A stretch of 64,000 bases of DNA. Origin: Cytobacillus firmus DS1 (lineage in GTDB: Bacteria; Bacillota; Bacilli; Bacillales; Cytobacillaceae). The number at the start of each line of letters is the position of its first letter. Position 1 is the stretch's first letter. The stretch lies in assembly GCF_000565285.1 (NCBI RefSeq), contig NZ_APVL01000012.1, positions 80,356-144,355 of the forward strand, read 5' to 3'. Position numbers and translations under genes: made by a program. Positions 45,173 through 54,006 of this stretch are shown in pieces. The notes under the pieces are model-generated. The model worked only from the letters and a program-made list of their open reading frames with translations. It did no database searches and was not told where the DNA came from.

Positions 45173-45908
45173 TGCTCTCACCGCCTGTTTTTTTAATGCC
45201 CTCTGCCCTTTCCACTCTTCTCTCCCTGCCGGAATCCTCAATAACAGAAATAACACCCAGGAGTGGAGCTTCAAGGCTTTGTTCCACATCCTGTTCGTTT
45301 TTAATTGTGTTATCAAGATATTCAAGTAAAAATGCCAGTCCAATACTTACCGTTAACCCGACAATAAAAGCAATTACAGCGTTTAAAAGAGTGTTTGGCT
45401 TCACAGGGGCAACATTCTCCTTTACCGATGCCTTTGCCAGCACACTGACATTGTCGACATTCATAATATTGACAATCTCATTCTGGAATACCTTTGCAGT
45501 GGTATTGGCAATGTCGGCGGCGGTATAGGGATCAGGATCATGAACAGTAATGGCAATAACCTGCGATTCTTTTTCACTGGCCACTGATATTTTTGAATCA
45601 AGCTGATCGGCTGATAAGTCCAGGTCCAGCTCCTGGCGAACCAGATCCAAAATGGCAGGACTTTTTATTATGACGTTATACGTATTAATCAGCTGCAGAT
45701 TGGTTTGGATCTCACTTGGATTAAAGACCGGCTGATCATTTTTGGCCTGGTTGACCAGAAGCTGTGTTGATGACTGGTAGATTGGCGTTAGAAAAAATAA
45801 ACTGAACAAAGTGCTCAGGAGGACAGCAGTAAAAGTAATAGAAAGAATTAAAAACATTCTTTTCTTGAGTGTGTGCAGTAATTCTCTTAAACTAATGGTT
45901 TCTTCCAT
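45165..45908 (-). CDS. Chain-length regulator / kinase activator (Wzz, EpsA type)
   Basis: A 247-residue protein with two membrane helices, near 18-38 and about 175-197, and an extracytoplasmic domain between them: the Wzz layout. AGGAGG precedes the ATG. The cytoplasmic C-terminal tail activates the BY-kinase encoded next. It is the first gene of the exopolysaccharide operon, so the promoter must lie in 45909-46038. Confidence 0.92.
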   Translation of the reverse strand: MEETISLRELLHTLKKRMFLILSITFTAVLLSTLFSLFFLTPIYQSSTQLLVNQAKNDQPVFNPSEIQTNLQLINTYNVIIKSPAILDLVRQELDLDLSADQLDSKISVASEKESQVIAITVHDPDPYTAADIANTTAKVFQNEIVNIMNVDNVSVLAKASVKENVAPVKPNTLLNAVIAFIVGLTVSIGLAFLLEYLDNTIKNEQDVEQSLEAPLLGVISVIEDSGRERRVERAEGIKKTGGESIV

Positions 45909-46025
45909 AGGTTCCTCCTAACAAAATGAAGCACAGAGTATTTTTGTATATGTAAAAAACGATTACAATGTTTAAAACCCAGCTAATGAGATATAAAAGA
46001 AATAAAGGTTATCAAAATAACGAAT

Positions 46026-46066
46026 GAGAAGAAAAAGGGAATAAGGCCAAGTGCTTTGCCCTATTC
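46026..46066 (-). terminator. Terminator of the sortase gene pair
   Basis: GAATAAGGC (46039-46047) pairs with GCCCTATTC (46058-46066). On the minus strand it is followed by CCTTTTTCTT. It separates the sortase operon from the exopolysaccharide operon. Confidence 0.75.
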
Positions 46067-46095
46067 TCCTTTCTCCATAGCTCCCATAGCTACAG

Positions 46096-46716
46096 TCATG
46101 TATCTATTTCAGGCATGGAAACCAATTTGGTATACACGATGTAGCGGTCAGGCGCATCTCCAATAAAATCAAAAGGATAGCAGGTTGTAAGCGTCAGAGC
46201 TTCATAATCTTTTGCCACATTAACGGTCATGTCATCGGCAGGAACAATTTCAAACTTGACTGCCTCATATACAAAATCCCCGTATTCAGTTTTGAAGGTC
46301 ACCTGATCACCCTCTTTTAAGTGCTGAAGCTTAGTGAAAACCGTGTCGCGGTGGCCGCTTAATAGGACATGGCCTCCTTGACCGGGGAGGGCACTGCCGG
46401 CAAAATGCCCGGCTCCCTTTTTCAATTCTTCATCATGTGTTCCCTGCACCACAGGCACAGCTAAATCAAGGGATGGAAAGTTAAGCTCCCCAAGACTTTC
46501 ACCAGGTGCAGGAAGCTCCGGCCAAGCCTGCTTGAATTTTTTTGGCGGCATTTCAGGTTCATACTCGGCTGTTGCTGATCGGGCCAGCATGACAGACTGC
46601 TTGGTCAAATCCATTCCAAAAAAACCGACAATCCCAACTCCTAAAATGATGATAGAGATTGGAATACCAAACAGAATCCACTTCCATACCTTCCGCCTTT
46701 TTCTTTTCTTTTTCAT
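46096..46716 (-). CDS. srtD: Class D sortase
   Basis: A 206-residue membrane-anchored transpeptidase. A basic start and one helix (about 12-34) are followed by the sortase barrel with LLSGHRDT (His122), TLTTCYPF (catalytic Cys179) and PDRYIVYT (Arg191). The TLTTCYPF form fits class D. Its gene lies directly after that of a protein with an LPNTA sorting signal, which is the motif class D sortases cut. It should couple that protein to peptidoglycan. Confidence 0.93.
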   Translation of the reverse strand: MKKKRKRRKVWKWILFGIPISIIILGVGIVGFFGMDLTKQSVMLARSATAEYEPEMPPKKFKQAWPELPAPGESLGELNFPSLDLAVPVVQGTHDEELKKGAGHFAGSALPGQGGHVLLSGHRDTVFTKLQHLKEGDQVTFKTEYGDFVYEAVKFEIVPADDMTVNVAKDYEALTLTTCYPFDFIGDAPDRYIVYTKLVSMPEIDT

Positions 46717-46721
46717 TCAAT

Positions 46722-47444
46722 TTATGCCTCTGCCGGTTTCTTCGATTTTCTTGAAACTGCGACTGCAGGAATAAGAGCTGTCCCGCCAATGGCAATGAGC
46801 AAACCTCCAAGCATGATCATATTTGGCAGGGCAGTTGCCGTATTCGGCAATTCAGCCGCCGGCATTGGAACAAAGACTCCAGTCTCACTCATTTCTCTCA
46901 AGGCTTCAACCGCCTCAAGCAATGCATTGATTTTGCCAAGCAGGACTTCAGGGGACAAATCTTCTCTTGTTGGATCCATAATGGCAAGCAAATTTCCGTC
47001 TCTGTCAAGAAGCTGAATCTTTACACCAGTAGTTCCAGGCTCATAGTTCAAAATATTAATTTCATTGCCGAAATCATCTACCATCCTGGCATCAAGCTGA
47101 AGAAGCTTAATATTGTCCATAAAGATACGCAAAAGCTCCAATTTTGCTGAATTCGGCAGGCTGTCTATACTGCTGGTATTCCGGATAATTTGATTTGCCC
47201 GGCCTGTATTGTCTTTTATCTGGCTATATTCATTTTCCGACAGTTCAACTGATTGCAGATATGCATACAAATAATCAACATGATCAAGCTTCATTACATT
47301 CAATGAATCAACTAATTGCTGCGCTGGAGTGTCTGCGCTGCTGTCTGCCATTGCCGTTGTCATTGGCCAGGCAGATACGGCAGTAATTCCGAGACTCAGC
47401 GCTGTGATCCTCAATCCCTTTTTAAGCTTATTTTTTAATAACAC
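46722..47444 (-). CDS. Sortase-anchored surface protein with LPNTA signal
   Basis: GTG at 47444 follows GGAAGGTG and gives about 240 residues; the longer frame to 47552 has no ribosome site. A signal peptide ends near AMADS. The central part is helical and acidic and has no recognised catalytic motif. The C-terminus has the full sorting signal: LPNTA (about 199-203), a hydrophobic helix (MIMLGGLLIAIGGTALIPAVAV) and a basic tail SRKSKK. It is the probable dedicated substrate of the sortase encoded 6 nt downstream, resembling the small acidic surface proteins linked to SrtD. Confidence 0.88.
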   Translation of the reverse strand: MLLKNKLKKGLRITALSLGITAVSAWPMTTAMADSSADTPAQQLVDSLNVMKLDHVDYLYAYLQSVELSENEYSQIKDNTGRANQIIRNTSSIDSLPNSAKLELLRIFMDNIKLLQLDARMVDDFGNEINILNYEPGTTGVKIQLLDRDGNLLAIMDPTREDLSPEVLLGKINALLEAVEALREMSETGVFVPMPAAELPNTATALPNMIMLGGLLIAIGGTALIPAVAVSRKSKKPAEA

Positions 47445-47924
47445 CTTGTCACCTTCCAATCCTCTTTTACTTGAACTCCATTCTCTTGCCTGGAGCTTGT
47501 TAAGTATCTTTAAATTGCAGCTAACCACCCCCTTTAAGAATGGCCAATCCATTTACGGATTGATCATGAATATGCAAGAGATTATTCTTGTATCAGCAGC
47601 TGAAGGGGTTACCAATCGACTCAGTTTTATGTATTGCCAGCTATTGAATCCTTGGCTGAGCAGTCCTTCACCCTATTGGATGAAATAATCATTTTATTGC
47701 CTGGGATTCACTCCTTCTTACATAAATAAGTTTTTTAACCAATATTGGAATTTATTTCACAGTCGTTTATACCACTGACTTTTTTTATAAAACTTAATTA
47801 TTGAAAATTGGAACAATACTACTATTCAAACAATTCTTTTATCACAATTAACTTTTTGAAAAATCAGGGGAAAGAGGAAGAAAGAGATGGGTCATTATGT
47901 GGAGGGTACATATAGGGAAAAAAC
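47445..47924. other. Intergenic region upstream of the sortase substrate gene
   Basis: About 480 bp with no supportable gene. Frames on the plus strand here are antisense to the surface-protein leader. The promoter of the sortase pair should lie in this region. No repeat or known RNA was seen. Confidence 0.45.
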
Positions 47925-47952
47925 AAAAAAAGCCTCCGAATAACGGAAGCTC
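47925..47952 (-). terminator. Terminator of the beta-helix gene
   Basis: AAGCCTCCG (47930-47938) pairs with CGGAAGCTC (47944-47952) with G-U pairs; a long T-run follows on the minus strand. A second hairpin with CCCTCT/AGAGGG arms (48006-48027) lies just after the stop codon. Confidence 0.75.
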
Positions 47953-48030
47953 CTTCATTTATTTCAATTATTTAAGAGAGAATAATTATCTCAGCAATGA
48001 TGTAACCCTCTTCGTCCATACAGAGGGCTT

Positions 48031-49686
48031 TTACTTTAAAATATACTTCACATGTTTACCTGCTCCTCCAGCTACAGGAAGAACAAAGTTGTTGCTATTT
48101 TTGCCAATCACCAGATCCATTCTTTCCTGTGTAGAAATGTTGATCCCTCTCAAAGAGACATAAGCGTTTAATTTCCCGTTTTTTCTTAAGAGGGTATTTC
48201 CTGATATAGTCCCTGAATTATGGCCAGATCGAAAGGCGATGGCAGATGGCACCTTATACACATTATCCTGTACATCTTCTACCTTGTTCCCCACAATTGA
48301 AAACTCCTGATTGTGAGTATATAAGTGAATGCCATTTGCATAGGAATGGACCAATGTATTATTTTTTATAACTAAGTCTCTGCTATAAGACGCCTGAATA
48401 GCACCCGATATGCTATTTCCCTGCTGTCCGGCCTTTGTTAATTGGTTTCCTTCAATTATACAGCCTCTGCTGTTATCAGATGAAGATCCGGCTACCACAA
48501 TTCCATACCCCTTACCGATTCCTTCTATCCGGTTGCTTTTTGCCGTACATTTTTGAGAACCAAATAATTCATTTCCGCCTTTCCCGGTTGCATTAACAAA
48601 TGCGATGCCAACCTTCGCATTGCGTATCGTGTTATTGTTAAATACAATATTCTCCCCGCCATGAGTATCCAGTGCTTCCCATAACGGAATGTCTTCTATG
48701 ATACTGTTTGTCACCGAACTATCCGCACTTCTAGGATGCGTTTTCAGACTGCTCTCAGCACCCTTTCGCGAATAAAAAACACCATAGGCATTCCCTTTGC
48801 TTCCAGGTGAAATTCCCTTTATGTGACTGTTATCAATATGCATATTTTTTACAGAAAGTCCCCCAACACCTGCAAAACCAATATCATGAATAGCAGCATT
48901 TGATATCTTTACATCATCAGCAAATTCAGCAAGGATACCATAGAAGCCCATATTGTGAATAATTACATCCTCGATGATAATATTTTTGGCATAACCTTTA
49001 ACATCTGCACCCTTAACCCTTATCCCAATTCCTTTGCTGTCCGCCTTTTTATTGCCTGCACCCTGCAGCTCGATTCCATAAAGCTTTACTCCGCTGCCAA
49101 TCGTCAGCAGGGTCTGGTGTGTTTTATCGTTGTATATCTTCGATCCATAGCCGACAACAATAGTATTGTCCGGGATTTTTAACCCACTGATTTTAAATGA
49201 ACTTCCATGTGGTAAAACCACAATTTTGCCGGCTCCAAGCTTTAATGCTTTTTGTAATAGCTCCGTCATATCGCGATTATTCTTAGCAAGGGGCTGATCA
49301 ATCAAATCCGACACATGTAAAACTTTATTTTTATCCATATGTGGCACTTTCGGATTATGTCCCATTTTTACTTCGGCAAGATTATATAATCCATCATTAT
49401 CAAAATCCTCAAACCCATCCGCGACCTTATTTTTATCTGTATCATTTGTGATCGGACTTAAATTAAGCTGATACTCAAAAAAATTACTCAAGCCATCTTT
49501 GTCTGGATCTTCTAATTCCGTCTCTTTGCCTGATTTCAGGTTATATCTTCTTTCCCAATTATCATCTAAACCATTCCTATTATTATCCACAATGCGCTGA
49601 TCAACTGCCGATGCATTGGGCAACCAAAGCATGGACAGAATTAATGCTGAAATAATTCCTGCAAAATAAATCCTCAGATGATTCAT
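48031..49686 (-). CDS. Secreted right-handed beta-helix protein with calcium-type repeats
   Basis: About 551 residues from the ATG at 49686, after GGAGAAGGAT. A signal peptide ends near ASAVD. Acidic loops follow: DNNRNGLDDNWE, DPDKDGLSNFFE and DFDNDGLYNLAE, like thrombospondin type 3 or dockerin-type calcium sites. The rest (about 120-551) has recurring beta-helix rungs such as NIVFNNNTIRNAKVGIAF and DLVIKNNTLVHSYANGIHL, typical of pectate-lyase-like or polysaccharide-degrading folds. The catalytic residues cannot be assigned. Its position near the eps operon suggests an exopolysaccharide-binding or -cutting role, which is inference. Confidence 0.85.
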   Translation of the reverse strand: MNHLRIYFAGIISALILSMLWLPNASAVDQRIVDNNRNGLDDNWERRYNLKSGKETELEDPDKDGLSNFFEYQLNLSPITNDTDKNKVADGFEDFDNDGLYNLAEVKMGHNPKVPHMDKNKVLHVSDLIDQPLAKNNRDMTELLQKALKLGAGKIVVLPHGSSFKISGLKIPDNTIVVGYGSKIYNDKTHQTLLTIGSGVKLYGIELQGAGNKKADSKGIGIRVKGADVKGYAKNIIIEDVIIHNMGFYGILAEFADDVKISNAAIHDIGFAGVGGLSVKNMHIDNSHIKGISPGSKGNAYGVFYSRKGAESSLKTHPRSADSSVTNSIIEDIPLWEALDTHGGENIVFNNNTIRNAKVGIAFVNATGKGGNELFGSQKCTAKSNRIEGIGKGYGIVVAGSSSDNSRGCIIEGNQLTKAGQQGNSISGAIQASYSRDLVIKNNTLVHSYANGIHLYTHNQEFSIVGNKVEDVQDNVYKVPSAIAFRSGHNSGTISGNTLLRKNGKLNAYVSLRGINISTQERMDLVIGKNSNNFVLPVAGGAGKHVKYILK

Positions 49687-50103
49687 TATCCTTCTCCTTC
49701 TCCTGATAAACAAAAGAACACCACAAAGATTCTTTATACCTATTAAAATTAGTTTATTTTAACATAATTATACATAAATTAGGTAATTTTATATAGGTAA
49801 ATGGTATTAATAATTTATAAAATTTGGTGTTCCCGGATTAGAAAGAGATGAGTATTTCACTTTGAGGAACAATGCTGTTCACACTAAAATAGCCAGCTAA
49901 GCAGCTGGCTACTAATTTCGTTAGATTATTTATTTAACAGAATTAAACTCCCGCTTAACTCTCCAATCGCTGAGCTATTCATCTAAACAATAAAATTTCG
50001 AAGAATTGGTCTTGTACTTCATAGAATGTTCCTATATATGCTCCAACTTTTGTATATTTTCAATGGAGATGGATCCATCGTCATTCAATTCGATGGCAAC
50101 TTC
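49687..50103. other. Intergenic region with a hairpin and possible decayed coding tail
   Basis: Over 400 bp without an intact gene. A perfect hairpin (TAGCCAGCT at 49890-49898 with AGCTGGCTA at 49903-49911) with TTTT on the minus-strand side is a likely terminator. Between it and 50103 the minus strand shows short broken reading segments that do not match anything I recognise. Confidence 0.45.
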
Positions 50104-50895
50104 CTAACTATAGAATTTCGCAATAATTTTTGCAGCTGGTAATACAAATATCTGTGCAATTAAAGTTCCCAGCAATTTTGTACCAATAAGCAAAATAACA
50201 AGTGCTTTCACATCTTCATATGGCCGCTTTTGTCTAAGTGCCTGATCTGTAATAATAGCTGACTGCGGATCAACCAATAATGTTAATAGAACTGTTGCAA
50301 TACCATTTATCATACCGGAAGATGCAGAGGCAGCCAGGCGATGTTCTTCAGGCACAAAAGAGGCTGCATAATAAGCAGACAAAACACCAATCGTATATAT
50401 GGCGGTTATAATTGTATTTAGGAGCAGGAAACGCTTGGGTATCTGCTTATATCTGATGCTAAAAAGTATCCTTCTTCGAGGGCTTGCTGTGCTCTTAACT
50501 ATTCGCTTTATCGTATTTATCTTCAAGGACTCTGCTACAATAGACGGAACAGATCCAGTAACCTCAAGCTTGTCAACAGCTTTAGAAAAAATCCTGAGAA
50601 AAGTAGGAATACATAGTATACCTAGCAGTGTACCGGCTGTTGAAGAAAAAATGACCAGCCTGATATCAGGAAGCGAATCCTGTCCAGCAGCAATATTGGC
50701 GCCGATTAAACCGCCGATTAAAGGTGCCTGAAACATGTTTGCCGTTCTTGATAACAGCACAAAGATATTAAACAATGAAATGGAGAGTGCAAATTTTCCG
50801 CTCTTAACAGAATTAAGGCGAACGGAATATGCCAGAGTATCAATTAAATGAATGATTAACGTGAGTAATATTAGTCCAATTAGCTGTAAATCCAA
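50104..50895 (-). CDS. amj: Alternative lipid II flippase, Amj family
   Basis: A 263-residue membrane protein with about six hydrophobic segments. The N-terminus LIGLILLTLIIHLIDTLAYSVRLNSVKSGKFALSIS and the SRTANMFQAPLIGGLIG segment are those of the Amj (formerly DUF2837/YdaH) family. Amj moves lipid-linked peptidoglycan precursor across the membrane and can replace MurJ in Bacillus subtilis, where it is induced by envelope stress. The start is TTG at 50895 after GGAGG. It is a single-gene unit here. Confidence 0.88.
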   Translation of the reverse strand: MDLQLIGLILLTLIIHLIDTLAYSVRLNSVKSGKFALSISLFNIFVLLSRTANMFQAPLIGGLIGANIAAGQDSLPDIRLVIFSSTAGTLLGILCIPTFLRIFSKAVDKLEVTGSVPSIVAESLKINTIKRIVKSTASPRRRILFSIRYKQIPKRFLLLNTIITAIYTIGVLSAYYAASFVPEEHRLAASASSGMINGIATVLLTLLVDPQSAIITDQALRQKRPYEDVKALVILLIGTKLLGTLIAQIFVLPAAKIIAKFYS

Positions 50896-51007
50896 AGTTC
50901 AATGCCTCCAGCCTGGATTTCCGGTCTTAAGAGATAGATTAAATATACTCCTATCACATAAAATTATTTATTACGCTTATTAGCCCGTCAGTACTGTAAC
51001 TGCATCA

Positions 51008-51034
51008 AAGTAGCCAGCTTATAATCTGGCTATT
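51008..51034 (-). terminator. Terminator-like hairpin
   Basis: TAGCCAG (51011-51017) pairs with CTGGCTA (51026-51032), downstream of the gene at 51038. The stem repeats the TAGCCAG motif of the hairpin at 49890. Confidence 0.6.
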
Positions 51035-51037
51035 ATT

Positions 51038-51436
51038 CTAGTTATTTAATTGTTTTACTAACCCCAGCTTAGCTATAGAAGGTGTCTCATAGAATAAATT
51101 CTTTTGAAAATATTCGTTGCTGCCATCCAATCGGTGGCTGCTTCTATAGGCAAACAGGTTGGCTCCCAAAGCATAATTTGTTGTGTAGTCATCACGGTAG
51201 ATTCCATAAACGCGAAATACTTCACCCTTTTTCACATAACGGGCTGGAACCATTTCCCCATCTTCTAATTTAAAGATAGAGAACCCGGTTTTCAGCATCG
51301 TCACTCTGCCTATTTGTCCCTTTTTCAATTCTGTACCATCCCACCAGACCTTTGCAGATGCAGCTTCGGCATTTACTGTGGAAAATACAAAAGTAATAAC
51401 TGACAGTATCGCTGCTAAATATAATTTAAATTTCAT
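51038..51436 (-). CDS. Small secreted protein consisting of a lone WWDG-type domain
   Basis: About 132 residues from the ATG at 51436, after AGGAGGAG. A signal peptide ends near NAEAA. The rest is only the shared domain: KVWWDGTELKKGQIGRVTM, ARYVKKGEVFRVYGIYRDD, a diverged LGANLFAYRSS in place of GGGxYV, and YETPSIAKL. No cysteines and no partner domain are present. It could coat or compete for the sites to which the larger family members bind. Confidence 0.85.
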   Translation of the reverse strand: MKFKLYLAAILSVITFVFSTVNAEAASAKVWWDGTELKKGQIGRVTMLKTGFSIFKLEDGEMVPARYVKKGEVFRVYGIYRDDYTTNYALGANLFAYRSSHRLDGSNEYFQKNLFYETPSIAKLGLVKQLNN

Positions 51437-51487
51437 TCTCGAATCTCCTCCTGAAGTTTTCATTTGGATAATAGAAATCACTGTTTC

Positions 51488-52498
51488 CTAAGAGGAAAAG
51501 TACTGGTTCAGTTGCTGTGCCGCAAATGTAAATTCTACTTCTGCACCTTCCATATCAAATCTTTTTTCTGATTTATAGCATAATATTGTTCCCTTATTTT
51601 CCTTCCAATGGTTATAGTCATTCATTATCAATCTTTTATTTTCAGCCTCATGATGCTGTTCTTCAATTCCGTAAACATAATAATAAATTTTGAAATCGCC
51701 TTGGGGAAGCACCACTAAAACAAGATTTGTTTTCTCTCCCCATTTATCGGGACAATAGAATCGTATAGCTGTTCTTTTTGACCAGTTATGAACCTTATCC
51801 AGCACAGCGCTGCCTGTGGTCTCTAATAAACTTGATGAAAACATCCTTCTTAAGGAATCAATATATTGTTCTTTAATCTCAATGAGCTCGAGCATTCTGC
51901 TATAGTTTTTTTGCGCAAAATCCATTAATTGTTTGTCCACTTTTTGCTCTCCTATTAATTCTTCTAAATTCAATATAAAATCTCTTAAGAAAAAGGACCA
52001 TTTGGCATTACCCGAGGTGAACATGAAAGGCCCAGCCTGTTTTTTAATTTCTTCTATCAGTTCTTGATACAAGATGTTATTCCAATTGTCAGGAATGCCC
52101 GATAAACCATTTAACGATAACACAACCAGTATATGGTCTTTATTAGGGTATTTCGCCTTTACATATAATTCATAGTCATCTAACGGATTAAGCAAAGAGT
52201 GATATATTTTATTTTCGATAACAAGAACCCAATTCTCGCTTGCAGCCACAATATCGATACGGTTCCCGGAGAGAGTTACTGCTTCACGTTCTATCTTTTC
52301 GATAGGACTCTCTTCAATAATCTCTAAGTTCTTCCCTAACACTTTTAAGAAACTTGATATGAAAAGTGTCCCAAAATTATGCTCTTCACTTGGATCCAAA
52401 TAAAAAGCCATTACATCACTGATGGGATTTTCATAATGCCCTCTTCCGCCTATGGAAAACACGGTTTTTTCTCTTTTAGGCTGGATAAATTTCTTCAT
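51488..52498 (-). CDS. PD-(D/E)XK nuclease family protein
   Basis: A 336-residue cytoplasmic protein. The nuclease core is RIDIVAASENWVLVIENKIYH (about 77-97), which carries the D...ExK triad. The N-terminal NPISDVMAFYLDPSEEHNFG segment fits the PDDEXK_4 (PF14281-like) group. Members are found as orphan genes and in defence settings. No methyltransferase, helicase or antitoxin gene is next to it. The start at 52498 has only a weak ribosome site. Confidence 0.82.
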   Translation of the reverse strand: MKKFIQPKREKTVFSIGGRGHYENPISDVMAFYLDPSEEHNFGTLFISSFLKVLGKNLEIIEESPIEKIEREAVTLSGNRIDIVAASENWVLVIENKIYHSLLNPLDDYELYVKAKYPNKDHILVVLSLNGLSGIPDNWNNILYQELIEEIKKQAGPFMFTSGNAKWSFFLRDFILNLEELIGEQKVDKQLMDFAQKNYSRMLELIEIKEQYIDSLRRMFSSSLLETTGSAVLDKVHNWSKRTAIRFYCPDKWGEKTNLVLVVLPQGDFKIYYYVYGIEEQHHEAENKRLIMNDYNHWKENKGTILCYKSEKRFDMEGAEVEFTFAAQQLNQYFSS

Positions 52499-53010
52499 AT
52501 CTTCTAATAGCTCATTAAATTTATCAATTTTCTGCTGAACTTCTATTTGGTTCGCCTTCTTTCATTTAGGCTCTTTTTTCAAAGTTTGTTGTCTTTGGTT
52601 TATGAATTCTGCCCGTTAATTTCCGCTCCAGGCACGCAGCGAACCCGCGGGGAGGAATGCGAGCCTCCTCGGCTTCGCCTGCGGGGTCTCACACTTCCCT
52701 CTCCTCCCGCAGGACATTGAATAAACGTCCTCGAATGAACACCGCACGAAGGAAATGCGTCAGCATTTTCGAGGATCAAGTGCCCACATCGAAAATCATC
52801 TCAGCAAATTAAACAAAGTTATGAAAAAGCAATAAACTTTACGAAAACTGCCTTCATTTAAATAGAGATAAAAAAGCTAACTTATTTTATCCCAGCTATA
52901 TTTTATATACAAAAGGTGTCCACAACCCTTGACATTCATAATTAATGAAAAAGCTGCCGGAAGCGGCAGCTCTGGCTGGACCTTTGCTCTTAATACGCTA
53001 TAATCTTACT
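52499..53010. repeat. Intergenic region with a G+C-rich Bacillus-type dispersed repeat
   Basis: No gene is present. From about 52615 to 52800 base composition rises sharply, with CCGCTCCAGGC, GCGGGGAGG, GAGCCTCCTCGGC, CTGCGGGGTCTCAC and CTCCCGCAGG. This string of motifs is the familiar interspersed element of many Bacillus genomes, recalled from general knowledge. Its flanks carry AACAAAGTT and GAAAAAGCA. It can form long stem structures and has no coding capacity. Confidence 0.65.
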
Positions 53011-53409
53011 CTATTTATCTACTTTATAATTATTTATAAATTTTTGTGATAAACTATTAAATTCGCTTAATGCTGCTTCTTCATTGAAACTGTCTTTATA
53101 TTTAGGATTGCGGCTATCTGTTACGTGTTCGTAAGCTATTCTTAAATCTCCAACACTATCAATAAACTTTGTTTCTTTTTTTGAGAGCTTACTGTAATCA
53201 AATTTTTTTGTACATACATCCTTAAAGTGATCTGAATTAGATATAACACTCTTTGATGGAGATTGGTCGAGTTCTTCCACGCTTTTCTGCATGGATTCAA
53301 AATAGTTTGTTCCTGCTGTGTAAATTTCAGTTCGAATTCCTTCTTCGCTTTTTTGAGTACAGCCAGAAAGTGCTAAAAGCAGGATTAAGAAAAACAAAAA
53401 ACGTTTCAA
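53011..53409 (-). CDS. Small lipoprotein of unknown function
   Basis: A 132-residue lipoprotein with the lipobox LSGC after a short signal peptide. The start is TTG at 53409 after GAGGTG. The mature protein is charged and mostly helical (YFESMQKSVEELDQSPSKS; NEEAALSEFNSLSQKFINNY). I do not recognise a family. It has no obvious operon partner. Confidence 0.75.
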   Translation of the reverse strand: MKRFLFFLILLLALSGCTQKSEEGIRTEIYTAGTNYFESMQKSVEELDQSPSKSVISNSDHFKDVCTKKFDYSKLSKKETKFIDSVGDLRIAYEHVTDSRNPKYKDSFNEEAALSEFNSLSQKFINNYKVDK

Positions 53410-53777
53410 TTTTGCACCTCTTTTCCGGTGTCTATGTAGGAGTTAAACAGCAGCTTTTATTATCCTTTCACATTGTTGATTATAGCAAAAATTGGTATAT
53501 TTACAAATTTACATAAATGATTTTGAATGTGATTTTTTTCTTACTAGTCAAATCCTCATTTAACTTCCCAAAGCAGCCGAAAAGGGCGCCGTAGTATCCC
53601 TGACTTGAATTTCAACTGTAGTAAGAATATGCCTAAAGTTATAAAACTGAAAGGAACAAACTAATAAACATCACTTTTCTTGGCGAGAACCTCCCTAATT
53701 AAGTGACAATAGAACTACTATAATTGTCATTCATTAGTAAAATATACCTATAAATATCATTCTTAGAGGTTTTCAAT
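53410..53777. other. Intergenic region with a candidate autoregulatory promoter
   Basis: No gene was seen. Near its right end, TGACAAT (53704-53710) and ATTGTCA (53723-53729) form an inverted repeat that overlaps a TATAAT box (53719-53724), about 50 bp before the small Xre regulator. This is a reasonable site for that regulator to bind. The rest is unremarkable AT-rich DNA. Confidence 0.5.
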
Positions 53778-53981
53778 ATGTATCCAGCTATCGGTCACAA
53801 ATTAAAAATGAAACGATTGGCCCGTAACTTAACCCAAAAAGAGGCAGCAAAAATAATAGGAGTAAGCGTTTATATGATTTCCGCCTGGGAGAATGACCGA
53901 TATTTTCCCAGTGCAGTAAGGATGGAACAGTTATCTGCGCTTTATGGCATTTCTGTTGAAGAATTAAGGGATATGAAATAA
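53778..53981 (+). CDS. Small Xre/Cro-type DNA-binding protein
   Basis: A 67-residue single-domain helix-turn-helix protein: LKMKRLARNLTQKEAAKIIGVSVYMISAWENDRYFPS, then a dimerisation tail ALYGISVEELRDM. GAGG precedes the ATG by 8 nt. It is monocistronic. Likely targets are its own promoter (inverted repeat at 53704-53729) or nearby surface-protein genes. No toxin partner is visible. Confidence 0.9.
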   Translation: MYPAIGHKLKMKRLARNLTQKEAAKIIGVSVYMISAWENDRYFPSAVRMEQLSALYGISVEELRDMK

Positions 53982-54006
53982 GCAATCAGGAATAAAGGTG
54001 ATGGAA

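Noticed and set aside
47329..47688. 119-codon plus-strand frame over the start of the sortase-substrate gene
   Set aside because: It is antisense to the signal peptide and leader of the real gene, has no ribosome site and no recognisable protein pattern.
51488..53981. Idea of a defence island (PD-(D/E)XK nuclease, repeat, Xre regulator)
   Set aside because: The genes are on different strands, separated by spacers, and have no partner enzymes; only the nuclease itself is worth noting.
53778..53981. Xre protein as antitoxin of a toxin-antitoxin pair
   Set aside because: No adjacent toxin-sized gene on the same strand; the flanking lipoprotein gene faces away.
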